From: Antitrichia curtipendula
Lineage: Eukaryota; Streptophyta; Bryopsida; Hypnales; Leucodontaceae
DNA length: 64,000 bases
Assembly: GCA_951230915.1 (NCBI GenBank)
Contig: OX579635.1
Location: 17,918,001-17,982,000 of the forward strand
Direction of reading: 5' to 3'
Translations under genes and position numbers: made by a program
The notes under the pieces: generated by a model
Databases searched by the model: none
Seen by the model: the letters and a program-made list of their open reading frames with translations, nothing else
What the model was told of the DNA's origin: nothing
Part shown: positions 33,251 to 44,821 of the stretch, piece after piece
Layout: every line of letters begins with the position of its first letter
Numbering within the stretch: the stretch's first letter is position 1

Positions 33251-36200
33251 ATGGCAAGCGAGCGGGACTCCTCCTCCAAGGCGACAGAGTCCAATGACGA
33301 GGCCATCGCAGAAGGTATGTTGCACCTTGCAATCGCTTGTGACCTTGAGCGGCAATTCAAGGATGCGGATGGCGCAAGTAATTTCTTGGACAGGGATTCC
33401 CTGTTGTGGTTTGAGGGTTTTTGGCACTGCATTTTGCGTTGTCGTAGGAGGACATATGCGGCTGCTCACTGCGACACGGCTCAGTTATGAGCGTCCTAGT
33501 CTCACGCTTGTGATTGCACTTGCCGAACCAGCATATTCGTTACTGACTGGTTTCATAAATCAACGGCAATGCGTACACGTTCATTTTGTGCATCTTTCAA
33601 GTTTTTTGCAAGTGCAACTTCAAGTCGCCTGGCTCATTGCTGTAACGCGCTTCTTCTGTGACTGCAGTTACAACCCCGTTACAGATAATTTAGTTGCTTG
33701 TCCGGCCATGGGATTAGGGTCCCTCCTCAATGGCACTCATTTTTGGGCACAAAAACTAACCAGCGCGTGCGGTGCTCTTGCCTTTGTGCAGATGACATTC
33801 AGTCACGAGAAGACTCTAGCAACGACGACATGGAGGAGAGCGAACCTTTGCTGAATCGCAGATCCAAGCGGGCAAAATTTGGTGGCCCGTCCAAATTGCT
33901 AGCGAAGGAGAAGTCGGCGAAGGCGTTGGAGCCGGGACGTCCATCAAGCGCGACTCCGTACACATTAGGCTGGACGTGGCAGCCGGCTCAGTGGATGCCC
34001 GCACAATCCTCCCAACCACCACCCATTTGGAATGGGCCTCAATCACCCATGACTGCAGCGCCATGGTCCGAGAGTGCTGGAGGATCTTTACAGGACAGTG
34101 AAGACAGGGCTTCGCGGAGGAAGCGACGTCAAGCATACGACGCAGGGAGCCAGAATCGCGAAGCGGAAAGGAAGAAGCCAAATTACATTGTTGTTGGCGA
34201 AGGTGGTGAAGTAGATGCAGGGTGTAAGGGGAAAAACGCCTGGGATGAGGCAATCCGGGACTATACCCCAAGGATGCTGGATATGTCCTGCACTACTTGG
34301 TCCAAGCAGGACCCTTACGTTGTTCGTAAGCTTAGAAAAGCTTTGGAAAGTGAGTTTGAGTACAGGGGTCAACCCCTGAGCTTGGTGGGCTTCAAAATTG
34401 CCATAATCAAGTTTATGAAGTCTGAGCGATCTCGCTTGAAAGTGAAGTGGCTAGCAGGACAGGTCGATTGCCCTGACCACATCAACGGTTCGCAATGGGG
34501 GAGGTTGATAGACTACTGGGACACACCTGCCCAGCATATGAAGTCGCTGAAAATGAAATCCGCTCGGCGAAGTGTGAAGCCAAGCCACGTCGTGGGAAGG
34601 AAAGGGAAAGCTGGCAAGGAGGCTGCCTTGGTAAGTACCTGGCTCACCGTGGGTTTTTTTTTTATTTAGCTTGCTGCCTTTGTTTCTTCGGAGATGTGTG
34701 AACGTCACCGCACTGGAGCAAACTGAAAATGCCATTGATTTGCCTTTTGTGGCATTGGATTGTGCAGAGAGAATCCCGGGAAACGACTCCAGGGATCACT
34801 GATCTAGCGGAAGGACTCAACTTCACTCCACCCGCTTGTGAAGGGAGACTAGTAAGTGCTTTGTCAACCATTGTCTTCCCCCCCACTGTCTCTTTGTTTT
34901 AGTTGTGTGCGCGTCATTGAGCATGGGTTTCCTCTTTCTGTAGTTGCATTGCAGTCACTTTGAAGTCGTATGACCCGATAGGAGTTCTGGGAAAGTCATT
35001 TTTTTCCGTTGTCATTGCAGCATGATTGCGCTCTGACTACGGCATGACTGTAGTGTGACTGTAGTGTGGCTGCGCAATTTCGTGAATACATCTGGATGAC
35101 TAACCGCGTGAATCTTGAACTATATGGTTGTTCATAAGCCGTCTGACGCAGGGGACAGCAGTCTACGCTCCACGGTTGAGTCTTTGAAGCGCGATGTGGA
35201 CGCTAAGTTCACTCAAATTGTAGCAACCACCACGGCCCAAGCATCTGCAATTGACGACCTGAAGAGTATGTTTGCGGATTTCTTGGGAAAGTCAAAGGGG
35301 ACCACAGTAGGCAGCCAATCCATCACTGAATCAGCGCTTGAAAATGAGGACTCTGCTGGGGCCGCAGATGGAGGCGCATTAACAGAGAACCCGCAACCAC
35401 GGAGGAAGGGCTACCTCATCAAGAAACATAGTGCCCAGGCTTTAGGTAAGTCACGGAGTAACGTGATTGCTGATGACGGTGACCAGTTGGCGTCAAAGGC
35501 AGCAGTGACATTGTCGGACGAGTTTGAAGTGCCAGAGGTTCACTTACAGAAACCCCTGTCGCCGCACTGGAAGGTGGAGGATCGCGACCCGTCTTCTCCG
35601 AAGTTGCAGGCAGGGGTGAAGCCGTCTGAAGAAGATGGTTCCGTTGCCGATGCTATGGCAGAGCATGTAGTTACTCCAGCTGCAGCAGGTTCCCCCGACT
35701 GCTATATTTTGTCGCTGGACAAGCGTAGACCGCGTACAGGTCTTGCGACTGACGCTGAGCGTGAACCTGACCACAGTGAGGATCAATGTGTTGGCCTTGT
35801 GGACCAGCCAGAGAAAATATGCTCCACACCCCAAACTGCGGTTTCTCTTGTGACACCAAAAGCTGATGTTTCTCCTGTGACAGGTGCTGACGATTCTCCT
35901 GCCAAGGTGCTCGAAGGGAATCCGGTTGGTGCTGCCAACACCCATTCCTCCGAGGAGCGCACCATGGATTGTGGCAATGCGGAGGTCAACCCAGATGAAG
36001 GAGGTGAGGGAGGTTTAGCGGTAAAACCCATTGACCATGCTACGGCAGCTGATGTTGCACCTGCGCCGGCTCGGAAGGCTAAGAAAGCTTCCAAGTCCCC
36101 CTCTAAGGTTTGTATGTCGCAGCCCCCAATTCCTTCTGCATCCGTTCCCGGGGTTCCTTTCCTCACCTTGCAGGACCTCGTGACTAATAGGATGGGTGGC

Positions 36201-38596
36201 TGTAGTTCACATGCTCCGAAGTTGATCATTTTCAACGTTCAAGGAACCCTTCTGGATTGTAGAATGCTTTCTGCTGCCAACCCAAATACTAGCATCCGTA
36301 TTAGCACGACAACGAAGTCTCATAGAGTAGTTTATCGTCCTTGGCTTAAACATTTTCTGGCCCGTTGCTTCTCACATTTCAAAGTAGCGTTTTGGGGTAG
36401 CCGGAGAGCTCCGTACATGTCGGATGTGGTTCCTGCAATGTTGGGAGGGTTCTACAATCATGCCTCTGACAAGGATCCCCTCTTCTGCTGGTCCTGTACC
36501 GGTAATTCTACAAGTGGAGGAGAACACGGTAATGGGAATTTGGAGGAGAAGCACTTATCCGTAGTCTATGGCCAGTACCCTGAGTTCACGGAGGAAAACA
36601 CGTTAATTGTGGATAGTAAGAGCTGTAGGGTTGCCTGCAACGCGGAAAAGAATGTGGTTATCACGAACCCGTTCTATGTTAAGTGGCTGCGCACCGTAGC
36701 TGACGACAGAGAATATCTGAAGTTTTATCTGTGGCCCATCTTGGAAGCTTTTTGGAGGTGTCCGGACGTCAGTGCCTTCCGCGCAAAGTATCCTGAAGTG
36801 CACAACGAGTCCAAGTCCGAGTGGCTTCAAACCAAGATCCGTAGAACTGGATATCATTTTCGTGAAATGGTAGGAGGTGAGGGGATTTGCCTCCCAGCCG
36901 GTTTCAAACACCAAGCGACCCTCACCTTCAACACTACTTCACATGTTTAACTTCTGTCCCGTGTCTGTGCAGGGAAGGACGAGGAAGCAAAACACCAGAT
37001 CGAAGACGGCCTTTGCCACGGAGAAGAAACATGATGTTGCATCGAAGAAGGTACGGTCATTTACACTCACCTCATGTCGTCCGCAGCATGCCCACCCTGT
37101 AGTCGCGTTGTTGTCGTGTATGAGTCACCAGGAAGTCGTGTTGCAGTCATGACTACTCTAAAACTTTTGTTTGAGTGAGGTTGCAGTCGTGAATTCCGTC
37201 CATCACTTCATCATGACTGCAGTATTCTTCAATGTCGCCCTCACGCGCCCGGGTCTGGTCTTTGTTCAGTTGTGTGGATGTCGTGAAGTCTAGTCACCAT
37301 GAACTTGTCCTTCATGTTACGAGCGGAAGAAGTATTCAACTACGCTACAATTACGCTGCGGTGTGCTTAGAGTAATTGAAAAAGTGGATGCATCAGGGCG
37401 TGCGGTCCCCTGGATTCATGTATGTAGTCCACATCATGTGTATTCATTCAGTTATGATGGTAACCCCTAAAGTTTCTAGCGCAGTAGGCTGTATGTTGTG
37501 CAGGCGACGTGACTCCACTCTGCCATGGTTTCTAGGGAGAAGGTGATTGTAGAGTTGATGAGTGTGTGCTCGTCTGTGGGAATTACTACTTTTACAGAAG
37601 ACATAGTGCTACAGAGGTTCTAGTTTCGACATTGAAGCATACATGTCTACACTAAGTCAAGCAAGCAGTTGCTTTTTGTGGAGCAAGCTCACCCTGCAGA
37701 CGCGTTTTTGTCGTGTGCGAGTCACTTTGAAGTGGCGCTGCAGCCGTGACTTTTGTACAACTCCTGTCCAGTGTCTTTGCAGTCGTAAATTGCGTCCGCG
37801 ACTGCTTCTTGACTTTAATAAGCTTGAATGTAGCATAGAAGCAGTCGGGTCTTACGTGTGTGTTGGAGTGCTTTCGGTTAAGTCTTCTCATGTGGAATTG
37901 TTCTTCATGTACGATAAGGGGAGATGACACAGTCTGTCACGCTGCGCTAGGCTTACAGTAAGTCAGCATGTCCGGAATTCATAGCGGTTTTAGGGTGGGT
38001 CAATGAGGGGCAGTAGCTTCATGCTTGTTAATTCAATTGTGATGGTAGTCCTTGTAGATTCACTCACAGTAGGCTTTCAAGTTGTTCATACTTGAATTCA
38101 TTGTGGTAGGGTTTTTTAGAGCAGTCTAGGTCACTGTACTATCGGTCTAAAGTCAAATGGCACTGAAGTTCTACTTCCGTAGGGAAACATGACTGTACTA
38201 AGTCATGCGGCAGTGACATTGAAGTCGCGTTATGCGATGTATTGCAGGTGCGCAATGACTGTAGACGCAGCCTTCGTAATTGCGCCTTAAGTGAACTGAT
38301 TTTTGTCTTGCATGCCATAGGGTTTCAGCATTGGCGACGAAGTCTTCGTGATGAACCCACGTGCTGTGCGACAGAAGGTGGCAGTTGGAAAGGTTAGTGG
38401 ATTTCACGGGTCTCACAAGTTTCATGGAGCGGAAATTCCACCATCGTGGTTGAAGGTGGACATCTGTGAAGCGCTTCAAACTGGGGTGGCCCTCATGTTC
38501 CCCAATGACGCAGCTGACATGACGTTGATAGAGCATGCAAAGGGGTCTTCCGCAATTTGGGACCAGAAGTACGTCAAGCAGGCAAATGGCACTTGA
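33251..38596 (+). CDS. TNPA-like CACTA protein with embedded FCP1/NLI-type pseudophosphatase domain
   Basis: Six exons: 33251-33314, 33792-34630, 34768-34851, 35139-36869, 36973-37050, 38321-38596. All GT-AG, phases fit, 1024 codons with stop, no interruption. Residues about 195-301 (VRKLRKALESEFEYRG, then WGRLIDYWDTP) resemble the plant Transposase_24/TNPA region. The last exon (GDEVFVMNP, VSGFHGSHKFHGAEIPPSW) matches the C-terminal part of the same family. Between them, after a probable coiled coil and a long acidic linker, residues about 690-885 follow the FCP1-homology (NIF, HAD-type) layout: LIIFNVQGTLLD, YRPWLKHFLARCF, KVAFWGSRRAPYM, NTLIVDSKS, LWPILEAFW. The nucleophile motif DxDxT is NVQGT (residues 695-699), so phosphatase activity should be lost and a binding role is more likely. 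The fourth exon's start is the least certain junction. Confidence 0.75.
34900..35110. promoter_or_regulatory. TGACTGC-type motifs within an intron
   Basis: CATGACTGTAGTGTGACTGT and similar words occur at about 35035-35070, inside the intron before the large exon. They resemble the subterminal motifs. Confidence 0.4.
37051..38320. other. Long intron of the TNPA-like gene with motif clusters
   Basis: No further exon identified. It holds GTCATGACT-, ATGACTGCAG- and GCAGTCGT-type words (37120-37230, 37740-37850, 38190-38260). Confidence 0.5.
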
Positions 38597-39174
38597 TGTA
38601 GGGTATACAGTTGTGTTTGCTAACATTGGAGCCTTCAGGACGACTTGGTGGACGCCATGTATGTAGGGGCTGCGGTTTTCTCCCGCTCCTTTCCTTATGA
38701 AATGCAGAACCTTCTTTCAAAGTGCATGCCCAGCTAATATGCCCCATTGTTGTCAGTAGTCAAGTGCATTCATGTTTTGGACTACTCCCTACGTGTTAGA
38801 AATGTGTTTTAATTTTGTTTTGAAGTATTCCCTGCGTGTTAGCAATGTGTTTTCATTTCTGAACTCGTGTGTCGCAGTCTGAATTTTTGGTTTTCAGTTG
38901 TTTATCTAGAAAACGGAACGGAAACTATCGATTAGTATGTAGGTTTTGTCTAGAAACAGCAGAGGACGGAAAATTAGGAAAGACATTGAAATAGTGGAGT
39001 AGTTCGAACGAATCCAATCCTAGTGGTGACACCCAGGAACCGGATTGGAATCGGATCCTTGTCCGGAAGTAGCAGTGGATTGGATTGGTGGTATAGAACC
39101 GGATTAGGGTTAGACCGGATTGGTGGGACCGGACCGCTAAACGTCATCATGACGGCTTTTAGGTCAGGAGAGAC

Positions 39175-39182
39175 TATAAAAG
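39175..39182 (+). promoter_or_regulatory. TATA box of TGTC element copy 2
   Basis: TATAAAAG followed by GCC stands about 260 bp before the first ATG of the element's gene (39437). The counterpart in copy 1 is TATTTAAAGGCC. Confidence 0.55.
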
Positions 39183-39436
39183 GCCAGCACCTCCTAAGTC
39201 ACTCCCCATTTCCAAACGCTGTTTGGTGAGAGTATTTTTGGCGCTCCTCGTTTTCAAGTGTTGTGAGCGTGCGCGTGTTTGTGTGAGCAGTAGAGGTGTG
39301 TTGCAGGGTAGGTTTCCGGTTGCGTACCGATCGCTGTGCAGGTTTCCGGTTGAGATCGGAGAGAGAACGTGAGAACGGGACGTGCGGCTAGGACTGTGTG
39401 AGGTAGAATCGGAAAGGACTGTCTTAGATCTAGTCT

Positions 39437-41080
39437 ATGTCCATGCCGCAGCTTAGGCGGAACAAACCAGGCCCATCCACGTCGTCGGCTCCGGTCAAAC
39501 TCCGGAAGGTCGTTCCGGTTCTCCCTTCGATAGAGTAGGAGATGGAGATGCTCCGGTTGGATCTCAACCGGATGGGGTGCCAGGGTTTGCTCGACAAACC
39601 TTGGGATTTCAAGGACGAGTAGATGGTGAAGGAGATCCAGGGGAAGTGGACGAACCAGTTCGACAATACGATCCGTTGTGTTCCACATCAATGGACGGAA
39701 GAGATCTGGAGGGAGGTTTATAAGTTCCGGGCAGGAGGCCACGGGATGGCAAACCGGAAGGACGAGTACGTCCGGGGCAAGTTCCGAGGAGCGGTCACCC
39801 CCAAGGATGGATACGCGGTGGAAGACTACATCGACGACCGGCACCGGAAACTGTTACAGTTCCTGATCCCGATCCTCCATCCAGAGAAGCCGACAAGGGT
39901 GACAATCACCCTCGGCAACACTATTTTCGGTGCCCTGAGCGGTGACCGGAAAGCGGACTGGGCCCGGATCATGTTCGATCTGGTGGCCCAGTTGGCGACG
40001 AGGGTCGGAAGGAGTAGGCCGACACCCGTGTGTCCCTACCTCTTCCACCTCTATGAGCAACACCAGCTCCTTTTAGACTCAGAAGAGAAGGAGTGGAAGG
40101 CCCAGGAAAATCTCCTGAAATACGGAGAATCGGAAACGGACGAGGAGGAAGAGGAAACCGGATCCGAGACCGAAGAAGAAGAAGAAGATGAAGAAGAGGC
40201 GGAGAGGCAGCCCAAGCGGCACAAGACGACGTCTCCGACCGGAAGAGGATCTCTACTCGGTGATAAAACCGGAAAGGAGAAGACACCGGAAGGGGAGAAG
40301 ACAGGCTGTTCGAAGAAGGGACCGGTCGACCCGTTCGAGAAATTGGTGAAGACCCTCGTCGACATCCGCACGGACTGGGAGGCGAAGAGAATCGCCCTAA
40401 TCCAGATCGAAGAGTTGGTGCAGGCAGCACCGGATAGCAAGTTGCCGGGGAAGGTAGCGGAGTGCATCACCAATCCGGTCGAGATCCGGAAGTAGGAAGC
40501 GGAGATCCGTCGACTTCAAGAGGAGGTCAACATGTTGAAGGCAGAAGTGGCCACCTTCAAGGAAGATATGGCCGCCACCCGGATAATGGCGGACGAGACG
40601 CAGAAGGTGGCGGAATCGGTAAAGGCGACTTTCGGAGAGATCGGAAGCATGGCAGTCAGGGCCAGACTCTTCGACGAGAAGGTCTTAGAGGAGAAGAAAC
40701 TATCCGGTACCCGGATAGTCCGGATCCTGACTGACTTCTCCGAGCAGGTGGAGAAGAATTTGGTCTTAGCACGAGGAGCGGCGGACCGGATGGAGGAGTG
40801 TACACAGAAGCTGACCGGATCGATGAGGGTCCACCTATCGGACATCTCCATGCCGGAATCGTTTCCGGAAGTGCCAGACCCAAGGGAAGGAAGGGACTAG
40901 ACTCCGCAATCAAAGCCGAGTCAGCCTTCCCAGACCGCGCCGATCAACATCGAAGACTCTCCCGGTTCTGACATGCCAAATCCGATGGCCGGAGAGCGGA
41001 ACAGGAACTTGGAAGAAGTCTTCGAGCAATTGGAGGCAGAGCCCAAGAGTCCTTCGTTGGGGCGCGGAATAGCGATGTAG
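39437..41080 (+). pseudogene. Gag-like/plant-transposon protein of the TGTC element, copy 2 (four in-frame TAG)
   Basis: One frame stays open from ATG 39437 (MSMPQLRRNK) to TAG 41078-41080, except for four internal stops, all TAG: 39536-39538, 39620-39622, 40493-40495 and 40898-40900. There is no frameshift. The protein has the conserved WTEEIWREVYKF and LIPILHPEKPTRVT blocks shared with copy 1, a Glu-rich acidic tract (about 40110-40205), a basic Lys-rich stretch, a coiled-coil region (RRLQEEVNMLKAEV onwards) and a Pro/Ser-rich tail with INIEDSPGSD. Each internal TAG could come from CAG. It is a structural, not enzymatic, protein by its looks; the family name is uncertain. Confidence 0.75.
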
Positions 41081-42418
41081 AATAAGTTAGGAAAGATAGG
41101 AACGGATCCGGATTAAGTAATCCGATCCAGTAGTGTTAGAAGGACCGGAAGTTAGGATCCGGATTTAGGTTGACTTTTAACGGTCTTTTTGCCTTTTGTT
41201 ATTTTTGGAAGTTCTCAAAGTGTATATAATTCAGTCCTTGTGTTGAGGACTGGGAGTCTTTCCCTCTGCATCTTTCTTTGTGTTTTCTCCTTGTGCTTCT
41301 TTGTTGTACGATCTCCTATGTCTTGGCAGGATTGTGCGTGAGGGAGTTCGGAAGGCGCGAGCGGATGCGATGGGATTTCTCCCCTTGGTGTTTTCTTGGT
41401 TCTAAGTGCATGTGAGCGGATAGGATAGAGTTGGGAGTGAACTTCAGTGCCTCAGCGCGTCTAGAGTTTGAGATTCCGGGTGAGAAAGCCGTTGTTAGGC
41501 TAGGCGGATAGGGAGGGAATCCTTAGTCGCGCTAGAACTCCTGGGTGAGAAATCCGGTTGAGTGTCCGATCTCCTGTGAGGTCTCACCATCTTAACAGTA
41601 AACGGAAGAATTCTAGTTGACGTTGGAATGGACGGGTGCACTTGTAACCGCCTTAGCTTCGCACGGAATAGGATGACATCAGGGTCGTTGTAGTATTGAG
41701 AGGATCGTATGGGGGGTCTTTGTGTGACCAGTGGACCGGATTGCAATCTGGATTGCTGTGAAGGACCAAACCGGATCCGTACTAGCCTAGGAAGGAAGAG
41801 ATTTGGAAAGTGGATCTTTAGCCACTATAAGTCACGGAAGGTGTGGTGGGCCTACCACTCTCAAAAGCAAGCGGCGAACCCTCTGATGGCTAAACAGAGG
41901 TAAAACCAAACCAGATAGGAGAGGAAATGGTTGTGAGTTGTCTAGAGCGGATTGGCCTAGACGGATACCCGGACCGGAAGAGATAGGGTCCTGGGGTTGT
42001 GTTGGATTCGATAACCGGAAGACTAGCTGGAATCGGAAGATAGAAAGAATCCGGTCCTTTGTTTTCTGGGTGTTTGAACTTCCGGTCATAGAAAGAAGAC
42101 CGGAAAAGATGGATATTACTACTGACTTGTCTTAGTTCGTTAATAAGGCTAGATACTTCACAGAATCTCGTGGGTTTGATCTTTAGAGTCACTTTGTTAT
42201 GCTTTAGAGTGGTTTTTGGGAGTATAACTAATTGCTTATCATGTGCTACGACATCGTGATGAGGTCGTCATTTGATTTCCATGAACGCTCACACTCGTCT
42301 CCGCATTTTGTAGTCGTGACTTCAGCACTACTTCAGAATAACTGCACATGCTTCTGTTCCGCAACTCTAGGGTGACTGTAGCCCGACTTGTGCATGACCT
42401 ATTTGTGTCCACCCCTTT

Positions 42419-42850
42419 TTGTCCACGTCACATTCATCCGCGACTACACAATGACTGTAGCATGACTTCTGGAAAACGTCCACATCAGATTCACGAGGGG
42501 TCACTCTCAACTGTGATGTGACTGCATCGTGACTGCGCGAGGAATGTCCACGTCAGATTTTACACGGGTAAAACGCAACTGTAAAATGACTGCAGCAACC
42601 ACATTCGTTATGTCCACGTCAGATTTAGAAGGGGTAGGACGTCACTCTAAAATGACTCCTCCATGACTGCAATAGCAAGTCCACGTCAGATTTTAGACGA
42701 GTCAGACGCAACTCCAAAATGACTTCACCGTGACTGCCTCGAGGATGTCCACGTCAGATTAAAAACGGGTCAAATGCAACTCTAAAATGACTTCACCGTG
42801 ACTGCATTTCCATTGTCCACGTCAGATTTATCATGGGTCAAGTCGTTGTC
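42419..42850. repeat. Imperfect array of about 65-bp units near the right CACTA end
   Basis: The phrase GTCCACGTCAGATT recurs at roughly 42421 (variant), 42478 (variant), 42547, 42611, 42681, 42747 and 42815. Each is followed by an ACGGGTCAAACGCAACTCTA-like stretch and AAATGACTGC or AAATGACTTC. It is part of the CACTA right subterminal region, carrying the same TGACTGC motifs. Confidence 0.8.
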
Positions 42851-43113
42851 CACCTCGTCCAAAAAAGCCCTCCCTTTCCACATGGCAGCTCAAAACCATC
42901 TTTCCAAGGCTTTCTTTCTTTATCAAGCCTCATATCATCCAAAGTCTCATCCGTTCCTTCTTCATTAGGTGATAATATCTCTGCAGTCATTCTTGTAAAT
43001 GACTTGTCCGAAATGACTGCAGCGCCACAGAGTCATTCTTTCGTTTTGCGACTGCAACACGACTGTTTTGCAGTCATTTGCACAGTCACGTTTTTCTCCA
43101 TTTTTTTGTAGTG

Positions 43114-43361
43114 TTTACACTTAGAGGCCGGGCCATTCCCCTTAAGGCCAATTGTACAAATTCAACGAATGTGATTTGTTGAAAAAAATAAATTTATATA
43201 AAATAAAAAAATTTAATTGAAATCTGACATTGGACCCAATGCCCAAGAATTGGCCTCCCAGTTTTAGTGCACCTGATTCAATGAGCTCGGACCATGTCAG
43301 ATCATGTCTTTGTTGACTAAAAAATGCATTCCACCAAATTGGCCCGGCCTCTAGGTGTAAA
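43114..43361. mobile_element. 248-bp inverted-repeat MITE next to the CACTA right end
   Basis: TTTACACTTAGAGGCCGGGC at the left is repeated inverted at the right (43340-43361) with one change. The CACTA insertion point is at or within its left border, so the ttt duplication belongs to both. Confidence 0.6.
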
Positions 43362-43459
43362 GGAGTTAGGATTGATTTTAGCGTTTTGTCCAATCATAAG
43401 TGAGGATTCTTGGCCTCTGACACAACAAATTGGCCCGGCATCTAAGTGTACAGCGGCCC

Positions 43460-44821
43460 ATACATTTTGAAGATTGAAAATTTGTAAAATTTTCACAGGG
43501 TTAGAAAATTATGAAAGACTTAAGGAAGAGGGGGTTCTCTTGAATTTGCTAATTTAAGAGCTAAATTTCTTTATTTACATCCCATCGAGAATATCTGACT
43601 CACAAAAATATTGGATTCAACTGTTTCTTTCTTTTGCTAAGAGCAAGCAGAAATGTACAGTACTAGTAGCTATTTATTTTTGAGTGAAAATCTTGTTTGC
43701 TTGCCAACAAAGCATCTTAGGATGGGCTAAAGTAGGAACACCTAAAAATTGACATTTTTTCTATTGTGAATAGGTTCTATTAGTAGATTGATCAAATTTA
43801 TATATATTAGGATTGACAATTGAAAGGAGATTTCAATGCACCTAAGAATACATCACTTGGATACCATACACCAAAGTTATAAGGGATGAAGGGATTTGAG
43901 GGTTGATGTTCTAATGTTGTTTCTTTGTCAACAAGTACATATTGATTTAAAAGATATACTTATCAAGAGTATTTGTCAAGTGGTGCTTTTGGATGTCCCT
44001 ATTGTAAAGACTCTCTATATCCCCGATTGTTTGCTTCAACATTTTCACCCATGAAGGAAAGGATATTCTTCTCATGCCATAATTTATTTAACCAAAAAAA
44101 CTCAAAATCTTTACACACTTGCTTTTAGGGACACTAAACAACTAACTTCAACCTAAGTCACTTAACTTCTCCAGTGGTATTACAAGTGTAAGAAATGTTA
44201 TATTACCATATGTTGGGGTTAGATTTGTTAGGTTCCATATAAAATCATCTTTTTCAATTGATTTTCTTTTGGTGAATTCTATTTATCATAGAATATCTAG
44301 AAGTTCATTTTATAGGATTCAGAATATTTTGTGATTTTTAGCATAGTTGAAAATATTCCATGACCTTTAGCTATACTCACAAATTTATTGGTACTCAGGG
44401 CTTTACCAATACCTGCGGCTTTATCGATATTCACGGCTTTGGCTTCGGGGGTTTTCTAAGATTAAGATTGTTTTCAATAATACTTTTTACACTAGTCAAT
44501 TATGCCACATCATAATTTTTGAAAAATTCATTGGATGCCATATTTAATTATATTTTGAAATTATTTTTTAATGAATTTGACCCTAGAATAGTATTAATAT
44601 TAGACATTGGCCATTATCTTTGATTTACCGATCATTGAGCCAAGGTTGAGTGTCACCACATTTGAAGAATGAAGAGCCAGCACAGGTGGAGAGGCAATTG
44701 CAGGTTGGGGCAAAAGGCATGTAGATTGGGTTCAACTTTATACCATCACCGTCACAAAGTTTAGGGCATGCCAATATGGTGCCAATATGGTGCATTGAAA
44801 CAGGGTTGTAGGATTACATAA
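43460..44821. other. AT-rich intergenic DNA
   Basis: No gene, RNA gene or clear repeat seen. Confidence 0.5.

Larger units (their letters stand above)
38870..42253 (+). mobile_element. TGTC...GACA element, copy 2 (3.38 kb, TSD tcgtg)
   Basis: The element starts TGTCGCAGTCTG and ends GTGCTACGACA. It is flanked by perfect tcgtg duplications at 38865-38869 and 42254-42258. Terminal inverted similarity is TGTCG(C/T)AG. No long terminal repeats seen. It shares ends, size, gene content and a CCGGA-rich interior with 4809-8279 but lies in the opposite orientation. It sits inside the CACTA element, just after the stop of the TNPA-like gene, and so is younger than the CACTA insertion or at least than that CACTA copy. 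Confidence 0.85.
24263..43113. mobile_element. CACTA (En/Spm-type) transposon, 18.85 kb, TSD ttt
   Basis: The left end is CACTACAAGAAAACGG and the right end is inverted CACTACAAAAAAATGG (one mismatch in the first 13 bases). Both are flanked by ttt (24260-24262, 43114-43116). Subterminal and internal regions are full of short (A/G)TGACTGCA-type words in both orientations. Two divergent genes lie inside, as in En/Spm: a TNP2-like transposase (minus) and a TNPA-like protein (plus). A 3.4-kb element and a 331-bp MITE are nested in it, so the element's own length was about 15 kb. Confidence 0.9.
24058..43459. mobile_element. Small element split by the CACTA transposon (24058-24262 and 43114-43459)
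   Basis: The left end GGGCCGCTTTATACC and the right end, inverted GGGCCGCTGTACACT, are similar over about 27 bp (both continue to CCGGGC). The flanks are TTA and ATA. Without the CACTA insertion the element is about 0.55 kb. It abuts the preceding element, sharing the same TTA. Confidence 0.55.

Noticed and set aside
35544..36914. Minus-strand ORFs over the large exon of the TNPA-like gene
   Set aside because: Shadow frames; the plus strand has splice-consistent exons and domain motifs.
33251..38596. Active phosphatase in the CACTA accessory protein
   Set aside because: Both catalytic aspartates of DxDxT are absent (NVQGT), so activity should not be claimed.
39437..41080. TAG as a reassigned sense codon
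   Set aside because: Host-type genes here end with TAG and TGA normally, and plant nuclear code reassignment is not known. CAG-to-TAG decay explains the pattern better.
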